Below are positions 12,801 to 25,200 of a stretch of 59,465 nucleotides of DNA, piece after piece. Position 1 is the stretch's first letter, and each line of letters starts with the position of its first letter. Position numbers and translations under genes: made by a program. The stretch is from Helochares maculicollis. Its lineage: Eukaryota > Arthropoda > Insecta > Coleoptera > Hydrophilidae. The notes beneath the pieces were generated by a model. It saw nothing but the letters and a program-made list of their open reading frames with translations, made no database searches and had not been told where the DNA came from. Location: assembly GCA_033557835.1 (NCBI GenBank), contig JAWQRO010000090.1, forward strand, positions 1 through 59,465, written 5' to 3'.

Positions 12801-14040
12801 TTAGTATACTCTTCCATGTTGAATTGAATCCATATTCAGTATGTTACAACAAATCTTGCCAATTTATTCAATTTAAATGTTAGTTTAATTCTATATTATC
12901 ACTAAAAATTTTTGATTGATAAATTAAATTGCTGGTTTAACATTTTACTTGTAGTTTAAATTCAAACTAGCCTAATGTATCTTTAAAAGAACTTAATTGT
13001 GTATTTGAATTCAATAAACCATGGAAACAGCAATTTCAAAGCTATTTTAAATCACTTAAGCTGGTTTGACAAAAGATTTTAGAGGACAAATTGGGATGTG
13101 AAGCAAGCTTCCATTTTAAGAGCAGTTAAAGATATGTTTTCTAAAGTTTCGAAACTTCACAGGACAATCTGCATGAACAAAATAAAAAACACCATTCTAA
13201 TATGTTAATCACCAATCACAAAATATCTCGTAATTCATTGATCAAATTGGTGTCTAGGATTTATATCAGGAAAGTAACTATAGTGGAAGATATTTTTGCT
13301 AAAAAATCATAATTATGATCCAATAGCAAACTAATAATGTCTAGACTTTCCACAACTAAAATCTTGCATTTAAATTTTGTTCATAGCACCCTGGGACAAA
13401 AATTGGAAATAATAAATGTAAATATAATTTAATTTCATTGAAAATCAAAAGACCTATACTTAAAAAATAATTAAAATCAAATAAAAACAATAGGAAAACA
13501 AATAAAGTAAAAACATATTATAGTAACAATCATTAAAAGAAATACCTATGCAATTTTAAAATTGCAGAATAAAATAATTGACTTCATGACAAAGCAACAT
13601 ATAATCGCATAATTTAATTTTAAAATTGCAATAAAACATTTATTTCAATAATCGTCTTAGGAAACATTTGTAGTTTTAGACACAATTATGAAAACAAGTA
13701 CAAAAATATAACAATTTCGATTTTTTAAATCCTTTCCGTACTTGATAAATTTTATATATACACTAGTTACTTTGAATAAATTCAAAGCATACAAAAACAA
13801 TTTCAGAATAATAATCTTGCTTTTAGAAACAAATCCTATTTAGTATATGACATCAGATAATTTGCTATTCTTTGTTGAAATCACTTATCTTTCAATATAT
13901 TTATAAATGTTTCTCGATTTAACTAAAAATATATATTTTTTATGTTTAGCATAACATGTGAAGTTTTCTTCTAAGCTCAATAGTATTTACAATCTAAAAT
14001 TTAGACAAGTGCAATTTAAGTATTAGCTGTAAATGACCTT
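9821..14040. other. AT-rich 3' flank of the MSK gene, no gene recognised
   Basis: Short ORFs only. There is a small AGTATTTAGTATTTAGGTATT-CACACACAC stretch near 10985-11015. No domain, RNA gene or transposon motif was identified. Confidence 0.55.
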
Positions 14041-14320
14041 TAACGAATTAAAATATTTTATTTTTTAATTTCTAATATATATCTATATATACAAAAATTT
14101 ATTTCAACAAAGAAGATTAAGCACAGCAAAAAACTCTTTGGGCAATTAAAAACTAACAATTACATACATGTACCTGTACCAAACAATAATTATTTTTACA
14201 CATTGCACATCTAGGTGCATAAAGTTAACAATAATAGTCTTGAATAACAGTCAAATTTGCAAATCTGATAGTTTTTGCCGATCATGTTAGAAAAAATTGC
14301 AAATTTATATTTTATAATAT
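14041..14320 (-). other. MSK 3' UTR with candidate poly(A) signals
   Basis: Very AT-rich sequence directly after the stop codon. On the minus strand AATAAA occurs at 14103-14098 and 14062-14057. Both are plausible cleavage signals, giving a 3' UTR of roughly 230-290 nt. Further AATAAA copies lie downstream, so a longer 3' UTR cannot be ruled out. Confidence 0.45.
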
Positions 14321-16211
14321 CTATCGGGCAGCTTTGTTCCGTCTTCCCTTTTTAATTAATCTAGTTTCAGTTTGCATTTCTGCTTTCCGTTTCATTTTCA
14401 ATCTAGGGGATTCGTCTAAATTTGATACTACTGTCACATGGTCCTCCAGTTTTCTTTTCCGTGATGGCGTTGCAAATACCATGAATGGTTCTGGATCATA
14501 ATCAATTTCCCTCCTTTGCAGTCGTCTTATTCTCTCACTTTGTCTTGTCCGAACATATACTTTTCTTTGACGAGTTTGTTTCACTTTTTGTATTGATTCG
14601 GTCGATGTGTTTTCACTAACAATTCCACTAGAGCTTGTAGAAGCTCGCTCAGGAACAGATCGTTTTTCTTCTCCTTCTGTTTTTTCAATAACTACACCAC
14701 TAGAGTCTGAAACGCGTGCATTTACAGAGCTTGAAGGCGATACGTGTTCAGGATCCAGAGGACTTGAGCTCATAGTTCTTAGGTATTCATTTACACGAGC
14801 TTCACCAAAGTTAAATACCTTATCTTTATTTTCGGATGAACTGGAACTAACTTTCAAATTCGAGCTTTTATCGGAAAAGATTTCTGATTTTTCTTCAGTC
14901 TTCTTTAAGTCTAATGATAATTTTGGTCTTGTAAGTGGTGTACTAGGACCACTCTTCAAAGAGCCTTCACTCGTAAATGAAGACGAAGTACTATTATTAT
15001 CAGAGGAACTCTTCTTCTTTCTCCGTCTTTGCGCCAGCTTAGCTGTTTGTACATCCTTTAATCTAAATCCTTCTCTTTGCGCTTTATGGAAAGCATTGAA
15101 TGTTGTTTGGAGGCACTTTTCAGCAGAGCTACTTGAACACAAAACATCTGGTGTCATTAGAGGAGTATGGGGTATATTTTGACTGCCTTGAACCCATGAA
15201 TTATTCATTAAGTCTTCCATTCTAAGTCTTTGTGAAGGATCAACAGTTAATAATCCTCTAACTACCGCTTTTGCTTCTGGAGTTACTTCTTTCCAGGACG
15301 CAGCCGAAAAATCAAATTCACCACCTTTGATTCTTTTCATCACTGCAGCTGCACTGTCATCCCTTGATCTGGCGTGGAAAGGAGCTCTTCCACAAAGCAT
15401 CGTATACAAAATAACACCTAAACTCCACAAATCACAGTTTTCATCATACCCTTCAGGATCACCGTTAAGCACCTCTGGTGCAGCATAATGCAACGTAAAA
15501 CAAGGAGTGTGGAGTCCTTCTTTTTCTTGTTTTAAGCGTGCAAATCCAAAGTCTACAACTTTTAACTCAGCCTTCTCTCCTTCTGATGTAAACAATAAGT
15601 TTTCAGGTTTAAGGTCCCTATGAACCACTCCTCTTGAGTGCATAAAACTCACAGCCGATACTAATTTACGCAAGATATCAGAAGCTTCGGCTTCAGTAAA
15701 CTTTGACTTTTTCCTAATACGATCTAGTAATTCTCCTCCTTTCAACAATTCAAATACTAAATATGTATGTCCTTCATCTAGAATGACATCATGCAAATTA
15801 ACAATATTAGCATGCCCTTGGCAAGCCCTAAGCAAGTTAATTTCTTGAGTACAATCTATCCTTCTACTAACAATTTTAACAGCATACTCCTTCTTAGTTG
15901 CCTTATGAACACATCTTCTGCATATAGAAAACGAACCGTCTCCCAAAATTTGTTCTTTCAAATCAATATCGTAGACTTCAAAAAAGGGAGAACCAGCAAC
16001 TTGGCACTGTACTAAGGCAGACGTATCATCCTGCCTGACGACGGGTTTGAGCAATTCATCAGAAATGACGTTTCTTGAGAATAGCACTGAGGGAGCTACA
16101 TATGAGTAGCCTTTGAAAATTTTATCATAGTTTGGAGGAACTACTGCTGGTGAATCAGTGGCTGGCATACCGGTGAACTCTTCACTAAAGTTGGACACGT
16201 CCAGCTCAGAT
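14321..16211 (-). CDS. RPS6KA5-like: MSK coding exon 8 (AGC tail, C-terminal kinase domain, long tail)
   Basis: One 1891-nt exon encodes residues 310-939 and the stop. ELDVSNFSEEFT opens the AGC tail. The SPAVVP site (Ser330) and hydrophobic motif GYSYVAPS (Ser346, with Ser351 following) match human Ser360, Ser376 and Ser381. The second kinase has glycine loop GDGSFS (400-405), YAVKIV Lys422, HRDLKPENLL Asp509, VDFGFA Asp530, the TPCFTLHYAAPE loop with Thr545, and DLWSLGVILYTML. After it come PLMTPD (Thr663, the human Thr700 MAPK site) and basic AQRRRKKK (docking/NLS). The rest, roughly 711-939, is Ser/Thr-rich and then strongly basic, including PSRKRKLED near 892-900 and a C-terminus ending KKGRRNKAAR. 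This tail is well over a hundred residues longer than in vertebrate MSKs. Confidence 0.97.
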
Positions 16212-19200
16212 CTAAAAAAGAACAAATTATGATTGCAAAATTATTTTTCAATTATAAAGAAATGGGGGAAAACTGCCAAGAAAGGAAAGGAGTAATTGCC
16301 GTGGGTTCCATATTGATTGATAATTGATGTAGAACTATTTAATATTTGCAAGTAAGAAAACAAAGCTGATAGTTGTTAGATAATTTGAATTCCATCAAAG
16401 AGCCGTAGGCGGGGAGATAAAGCCAAAGAACATAATTTGTAGAATTTCTGATTACTATTGAAATATTACAACAATCTAGCAAAGCTAGGTTTCTATTGGT
16501 TCATGCACTAACATCTGAAAACTCAAAGTTATGGATATTAAATTTCTTAATAAATTGTACACAAAAAACTTTGTATGGATCATTTTAGTAATTCCTAATA
16601 CACTTTGGCCTTATACATATACATAAAAATGTGTTTATAATGAGAAGCGATACAGAAGACTTGGATTAATTAATATTTAAGGAAATATTTATGGATTTTT
16701 AAAACTGAAAAATAAATACCTTATTACAGGTTTAAATGGAGCAGGAATTTCTTTTCGTGCCAATGCTTTCCAATCTAAAGATTTGAAGAATGGATGTCTT
16801 TTCAATTCGGCAGCATCTTCTTCCCCTCCACCGAGCCGTCGTCTTGGATCTTTCACCAACAATTTGGTAATAAAATCAGTAACATCAGTTCCAAGATCTG
16901 AAAATGATTACAAAGCATAAGAAGGTGTTCACACAAATATATTTATACAATACTTTAAACTATTAAGAAAGAACAGAATCAAACAATTTCTCAAATAATT
17001 TTTATCTGCTAAATCACTAACGTTTCCAATACTTTGTTAACTAAATGAAATTATGATGTGCTTATGTCACAGAAAATGACTGCAATTAAAAACATAATAT
17101 AAGATTTATATAGTCAAATTAATATCAAGAAAATTCAGTAAATCACAGTATACTCTTGAAATAATTTTAAGAATAATTGTCAACTGCATAAGGTGTTTTG
17201 TTTAAGAGCAAAATGTTTATAAAATTAATTAAGAACAACCACGCTTTAGCAAATGCGTCTTAGATGCTTCTATAAAATAACTAATCTTTTTTATGGCTAT
17301 AATGATTTAATCAATTTTCTATTTTTAAAAAACACATCAACTTACATGGTGGAATAGGTGGAGTAGTTTTAAGTATTCTCTTGGAAATTTCTTGTTGAGT
17401 ATTTCTTTCTCCTTCCACTGTGAAAGGTGAAGCACCAGTTAAGAGTTCGTAGGTCAGAACCCCTACTGACCACCAATCAACGGCCTGAAAAAATGGTAAA
17501 GCTATTAAGCTAATGCTGATAGGTAATAGCAAGTATAGGTTTAATAAATGTGAAATTACATGTATAATACAAGCAATTATATACCGCAAATCTTGAGATA
17601 GATTTTGGCATAAAAATTTATTCATAAATTACCATGTAGTATTAATTCCTTGTTACAGGTTTAAGAGATGATCATCTACGAAAATTTTGGAAGTTTCATG
17701 ATGAAAGATGTAGATATTGGTGAATTAGTTAATGTAAATAAAAATGCATGGCAATGTACATTAAAACAATATTTTTTGGGGTTGCTCTTATATATAGGAA
17801 GCATTTCCGGTTAGTGAAATTTAAAGCTGCAAAAATCTCACGCTTCAAGGAGACTATTACTGTGGTTGCTACACACTTTCATATGAAATTAGCGTGCTAG
17901 ACCCAGCGGTACTTGTTGTTCATAACTGTTGTAACACTTCTTTGCGGTAGGAAGTGGAAGAGGCAGATTTACTCTCATTCGGCCAATGTTTCTATGTACC
18001 TGCTGTGCCGGTGCTAAAAACAACGCATCTTCTTACCTGATAATTTATGTAATCAATGGCACGGCCGAAGGTTTTATCTAATTGGGTTTCTAGGTTAGAG
18101 CTCATAATATATGCGTAGCTACTGCTTCGGTTCAACACTTTACAATTATGAGTAATTAAAAATTATTTTCAATAACAAAATGAATTGTTGACTTTGAGAT
18201 CACGCCATATGTCATTAAAATAAATTAATCTATGCTGACGGCCCCATATTACAGCGAAACAAAGTATTCGTGTGTGAGTTGTTGCAGCAAATGTAAACAA
18301 ATTTACCAAGTTAAATATTATTGTATTTTTTAATTAAATGAGTCGACGCTTTTATAATATAGTGTGCAGAAAATATGGATAACTGCTCATATATATATAC
18401 TCGTACTGTCATCTTGCGCAACATGAGTAGTAATTGCAGCGGTCTCTGAACATCGATAAAAATCTTTTTCAAACAACTATAAAATTCTATCCCCATGAAA
18501 TTTAATTTTTTGCTATAAATACCAAAGTCGACCTTCATTATATAATCGATAGGTATCGAGTAATGAAAAGAGGTTTTATATAACGATTTTTAAAAACATA
18601 TCTATCCACTTGATTCGCAGTAATCTGCAAACGACTTTGTTACACGTTCCTTTATATTTAACGTAGCTGGTTGTTCAAGTAAAGTAATGATACTTTGTTG
18701 AAAAATATAGGTATTTATTTCTTAGTACATTTTAAATTATTAATAGACGAGTCGACAGTTTGAAAACAAAGTAAATAATAAATATATCATGAATACTGTA
18801 GAAAATGCCGGCACCCTAATGTTAAGTACAGATTGCAAAAAGCAATGTAAATTATAAAAAAATCGCAAATCATGTAAATTTCCGATATGAAGGTGATATA
18901 ACAAAGTTTTAAAATGCTTCGGATTATACGACGCACCTCAAATTTATGAAATGATCGTTGGAAAAATATATTTTAATGTTACTTTCGAATCACATCTATT
19001 TATTGTTAACATAATTCGTACTAGCAATATTCAGTCCATTTTCACTCTCGGTACTATCATTCGACTCGTTAATGAAACCATTTGTATTCCTTTCATCCAA
19101 ATTATTGTTGTCACTCCTTTTAAAAACTGTCTCATCTTCAATATCTTCTATAGCCTTATTTATTCCATTTTTTAAAATGTCTATAATGGTGTCTTTTTCC

Positions 19201-22200
19201 AACTTGCTCCCCAAGCTTCCTATACATTTACGGTGATATGATTTTCGATTGCCTTCCATTTATTCCACTCTTCTTGCTTCAACTGTTTTAAATGGTTTAT
19301 TCATAGAGATAGAGAGTTATAATTGACTTGTGAGCTTCTCAGGTATGAGTGCTATTTGTGTATTTATATATTTTAGAAGCATATTTTATCATTCTGTTGT
19401 ATGCGCTCTAAATTGATCCTACACTCAAATTGCACCGGGACGTTTTGCCCATATGTTTTCTATCTATAACGTTATTCCTGTTTTATCTGTGTGTCTTTTT
19501 GAACATGAATAGTAATCCCACTAGGAATTTCATTTTTGGATAAGTTTTTCTCTTAAAGTTTATGGAGGGTAGTAGTTTTCTGCCAACCACGCAATGAACT
19601 GAAACCACAGTACATTGGGTGATTTCATAACTTGTTTTGATCATTATTGATTTGGTGCCTTGTGATTCCACAGTCCGATATGAAGGAATATCAAAAGTTA
19701 GAGGCAGGTGTAACTAATCTTTGGAATTCTATATCCAGCCGGCATTTATAAGCAAACATAACTCATGTCGGATATTAATCTCTAGCTCCAAGACGCTGAT
19801 CTGGTAAATTCTATCTACATTTCCATTAGCAGTGTCCATTTTTTCGCTTCAAAAATTATCATTTTCGTAAAAACAGATATTCCCATGCTTCAATACCATC
19901 AAATCTTTTCAGCTCTCAATCGTACAACAGTACCATCGAATAGTACGCACAATCAACAAAGCCCTAGTACTGCTTAGCAGCCTTCCTTGATATTGGCCAA
20001 TCTTACAACAAGGAATGGCAAGATAATCTCCTCTATAAAATCAATTATCACTTTCCCCAATCACACTACATTTTGCTCAAAGCTTATTTAAAGAATAGAC
20101 AATTCCGAACAAGGGTGAATGAAGTGACCTCTAAATTTTATTCAATTAAATGAGGTGTTCTACAGGTAAGTGTTCTAGGACTCACACTATACTTAATATA
20201 CACGACCGATCTGCCAACAACAGAATATATCACACTAGGAACTTTCGCAGATAATACGGCTATCTTGGCAACCCACAAAGACCCTATTGTAGCAACTCTA
20301 CATCTTCAAAAACATTGTTTGAAAATAGAGAATAAAGAAAATAAAGAATGAATATAAATGAGAATAAATCTCAACACATAATCTTCACCTTATGAAAAGA
20401 ACTGTGTCTACTAGTATTTATAAATAGCATACAAACACCAAGTAGAAGAAGGGTAAAATAGTTGAACATCCATGTAGACAATAGACTAAATTGCAGGAAG
20501 CACATTACAAAAGACGTAAACTAATTGACTTGAAGATCTTATTGTAAAAATTATTTATTATACCAATATGGACCTAAAACAGAGGACCGTGAGGATGTGC
20601 CAATGTATCCAATATTGCAATAATTTAGCGAGCACAATCTAAAACCCTGTGAACCATAGTAGATGCAGGTTGGTATGTCTCAAACCGTACATTGCACCAA
20701 GATCTATTCACAAGTGGTCAAAAATCTCTTCCCGAATAATAAGCACAATTAAAAATTGAAAACAGTGGACATCAATCCACTGCTTTAACCACTAACACAG
20801 GAAGAAAACAACAGAAGATTAAGGAAAATTTTGCCAATTGCTGTAAGATAGTAGAGGTTATCTTATTGAACCTCATCTGGACAGTGATTGCACGGTTCTC
20901 ATATTAACAGAATAGCTTATAGATAAAATATTTGACTACTGTTAAATAAATGCAAAAAATTCATCTTAAAAGCGTAAGCGATTACAGACTAGGCCAAATA
21001 CTAGGTCTTGACAATCAAAGCGTCATTCAGCACCATGGTATATTTACCAGACTAAAAAATGTACCTTACATTTAGAGCGGATTTATTGAAAAAAATATTT
21101 GACTGTTACCTTTGGACCATAAAAGGCACCCAAAACTCGAATCCATGGTTCTTAAAGTCAGCAAAATACACTATGTGTTAGTGACGTTAATTTTTATTTC
21201 GCATTAAACTTTGTATTAAAAAATATTTTTGTACTGACATTTTACGTTTACTCATAAACTTTCTTGTAGTGAAACATTTTGTGTACATTTTTTGTAACGC
21301 TTTCACACTGACAAACAATTGTTTACCAGATGAAATTAAGTAAAACGATCATTTGGCGACGGTCAAACACTTCGGCAATACATCGTTCAAATTTCAGCAT
21401 CTTGCAAATGTATCGCCCATATAAACACATAATGTCCTACTTATTCTAAAATGCTGGATTAAATTCATGTCCCATAACCTAAAAATGAATTTATTTAATG
21501 TCCCTCAAAAGTCTACCTCCTTATGTAGGACACTTAATCTTTTCGGCGTTAATCTAATTTTCACAAGTAGGGTTTCTTTGGCGAAAGAATTATTCTACTT
21601 TTACGCTGCTGCGATTTATTAGTCGCCTGATGCCGCACAAGGCCAATAAAGCTTTGTAGGCTCAGAAAAATTAGATTTGTAAAACAAATTATTTTTAGAT
21701 ACTCAGTAGATTTAGGTTTGTGAAACACCTACTATTTATAGTTAGGTGTAGAATTCAATTGCACGGAAATTTTGCTAATTATCAAAATATTGGACAAACA
21801 AGAAAATATCAAACGGAAAAATGCATACATAAAATGGGGACATTCCTTTGAATTATGAATGTACATTTGACGTCGCAGTGCGAGAATGATTTTTTGCGAT
21901 TGGCATGTGTGCTATGTATAGCACTAAGATCGCAGTGTGTGGGAGAAGATGGTATTATTAGTTTTTCACTAATATTTTGCTCGAATGCTTAAATATTATT
22001 GTATATTGTCTACCAAGGACTCTGCTAAAAATAGATTAGTAGCGCTTTACTACGGTATTCGATTGTGTGGTGTAATTAACTGAGTTGAATGGCAAATTAT
22101 TACAGTTTTCTATATAACTAAAATCAGAACAAGTTCGTCTTTGTTAATTGCTTTTGCACTTGGAGGCTTGGAAAACACTTAAGGATTTACTTGGAAGGTG

Positions 22201-25200
22201 TTTGGCTAATATAGACGATCAAGTTTTCAGCTTTTCCTGAAATTGGCGGTAGCGGGAATTGTTTTCGCTGCAGGCCCGACGCCCAGCCGTAATAAACACG
22301 TGGGTGTACAGCATAAAAGATATGAAGTCCTTTAGCTAAACAGGTTTTTGTTATTGGAAAGCCCCGGGGTTTATCCATTTAGGTCTTACTTTCAGTTTTC
22401 TTGACATTTTTTGGCGTTGATATTTTGTACAAGCACATTTTTTAATACAAAAATATGTTTTATGGGCACGTGAGTTGCCAGTCTTGTTTTCTAGTTAGGA
22501 AGCCGACCGGTAAAGCGTGATAACTACACGGAATGGAAAGGTTGTTCCGTATTTAACAAAGGGGATGAACACAGGATTGCATAGTTAACCCAGATTGCTC
22601 GGGGAAATTGCACACAACACAGGAGCAACACGCCATGCCTTAAATAGACAATCATCCATCACAGCATCCTTCGGATGTAATAAATTCATTTTGAAAATGT
22701 TATTATAAGTGAAGGGCAAGAAAAATCAATTTAAAATGTATAAGTGATTGGCTTTTGAATTTTAAGCGTATTTTTATAAGCTATCAACAAAAAAAATTGT
22801 CCTAGAAGAATCGCATAAGCGTTTGTTATATACAAGTTGCATTAATTCAGTAAAAGATGGCAATTTCCTCGAAAGAAAATATTTATGTTAATTTCTTGGA
22901 TGATTTTCACAGAAGCGTCCTACATACGATCTTATTTACGTTTTCTGCGGAGAAAGTGGGTTTTCGTTCTGCTGAATCATTTACAATTGAACAGGGCAAG
23001 TTAATAGAATTACAAATAAATATACATTGAAAACCCTGAACTACAAAATTTCCGAATATTCTACAATAATTTATTTATGTACACGCGCAAAGTCCTGCAC
23101 ATATTTGGGTAAGTTAATTGAGTGGAATTTGACACAAGGTCCTTTATTTTCGAATGTGTAATGTGTATTATGCGAAAATAGATATTTATATAAAAGATAT
23201 GTGCGAAAGAACAAGCGCAAAATGTTAGAAACAGTGGAAAAGTGGGTCAGAAAAGTATGTCAGCAATTGATCCACGACCTGAATCATATGGTGTGTACGT
23301 AATGTTTATCAATGTTACAACAATGAAGCGCTCTTCTGAAGTAATAGCTACGGTGTTTACCGTGAACATCATCGCACTTCTTTTAATTAAGGCTGGAGTC
23401 TCCTCTGAGAGCGACAGTTATTGGTGCGAACGATATTAGTTAAGGAAAAGTTTCACGTTTAATTCTGCCTAGACTCCATAAGTGACGAATAAACTTTTCA
23501 ATGCCATATTACAAGGATTGACAATAAAATCGAAAAACTATTCAAATAAAGATGTATCTAGCAACTAAGACGGGTAAAACGGTGTATTTAATAACTTGTC
23601 GATGTACATCGTGTTGAATAAGGCTTTTACATTTAAAATTTCGATATTAAAAAAAATGGTAGTAAACTAGCAATTACATAGCAAATTACATTGTTGTTTT
23701 TAAATAAATTGAAGAATTAAAGAAGGAATTTGTGACTCAAAACTAGAAATCTGTTTTTTAAAAAGCCTATTCACATTCTTATAATTCGCGAAATAAATTG
23801 TTATCGCGCAAAAAGAAAGCAACAATGTTTCGCAATAGGTTAAACTGTTCTACAGCTCCAGGGAATTTGGCAAAGAAAGAAGAAATTTCGCTCAAGTTCA
23901 CTTTTGTTCATTAACAACCGGCTCATTTAGATAGACCGCTATCATAAAAATTCATCTCTACCCTATTACAAAATATGTCTCAATTTATTGCAATTTGTAG
24001 CATAAACATGATATAGTATATCCTACTTTCACTGTTAGGCATAGTCCGTCTCGCTTTTACGTTAGACAATTTGCGTAAGATAGTCGCAGTCACTCTCTTC
24101 GTTCCACTTACATTGGTATTGCAAAGGTAGCAGGTGACCCACTTATATTTTACAGTGTACCGGAATCGTAAGCATTTTTATCATTTCTTAACTGTAATTC
24201 TACAGTTAGGTATACTTTTCAAGCGGCATTTCAATTATGTTAGTTAAGTACTAAACAGCGATTTCTGTTAGACGCGACTGTTTAAAAGGCAACACGTTTT
24301 TTTAAAGAATTTTGGTAATTGCTACTTTCGTAGAAAATGTTACCGAAGAACCGAAACGAGTGTTTGCTATAAAGCTTGCTGTAGAGTATCTCAATGACTT
24401 CAAAATCCTTGAATTGTTAACGTGATGAAAACTACGACTAGGAATTTCAGTAATTATATATTTGTTTCGCCTACAATCTCCGCGAGTTGAAACAATAGAG
24501 TTTCGGTTTGTTCCACAATCCTTGATTAGTCAAACGGAATAAATAAGAGATTTATTATTGAATCAATCTGACCTTATTTCGAATTTCTCAATGATTCGAA
24601 GGTTTGCGTTTAGTCCTAAACGCTATGAAAATTGCAAACTTGTTTGTTATGCTTGCGCTACTTAAAACAGAAAAAAACTAAAAACCCAATGCATTAGAAA
24701 ATTATTCAATTTATTTCGTCGTATAATTAAAAAATTGTAAGGCACCAAGTAATTGGAAAATTAAGTAAATTATTGCAACTAACCAGTTATTAAACAAAAT
24801 TCCTGTTTTATATTAGCTATTTCTACGTTTTAACATACTCCAGTTGATTTCAAAGCAGTTCCTCGTCAAGCAACATTTCTTCCGAACATTAACTGTAAAT
24901 CGGTTCAAGAATTTCTTAAACAATATTTGAGAGAAACTAGACTTTTTGCATTTACGAACCATTAAAAATTGCAAACAAAAAGACTATTAGATTTCACGAT
25001 CGGTCAGCCAAACTACTAACGGATTTATTATCGCGATTTTTTTACTATGATTTGAATTCCTTTTAATTTTGCGAATTCAAATAAATTGAAATTTTTAATG
25101 GTGCATTTAAGTGTGACTGTTTAGAAAAGAGCAAATATTAGCAATGCTGATATTTATTTGCATTAATTCCAGTTATCTTGCAGTGTATTATTTTACTGTT

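Noticed and set aside
14607..15182. 191-codon plus-strand ORF
   Set aside because: It is antisense to MSK exon 8 and is explained by the codon bias of the kinase tail on the other strand.
21428..21540. Similar TGTCCTAC / GTAGGACA words about 100 bp apart suggesting terminal inverted repeats
   Set aside because: Arms of only about 8 bases with no flanking duplication; not enough for a MITE call.
23242..23439. 65-codon plus-strand ORF with a hydrophobic stretch in intron 5
   Set aside because: No family resemblance, antisense to the host gene and no splice support.
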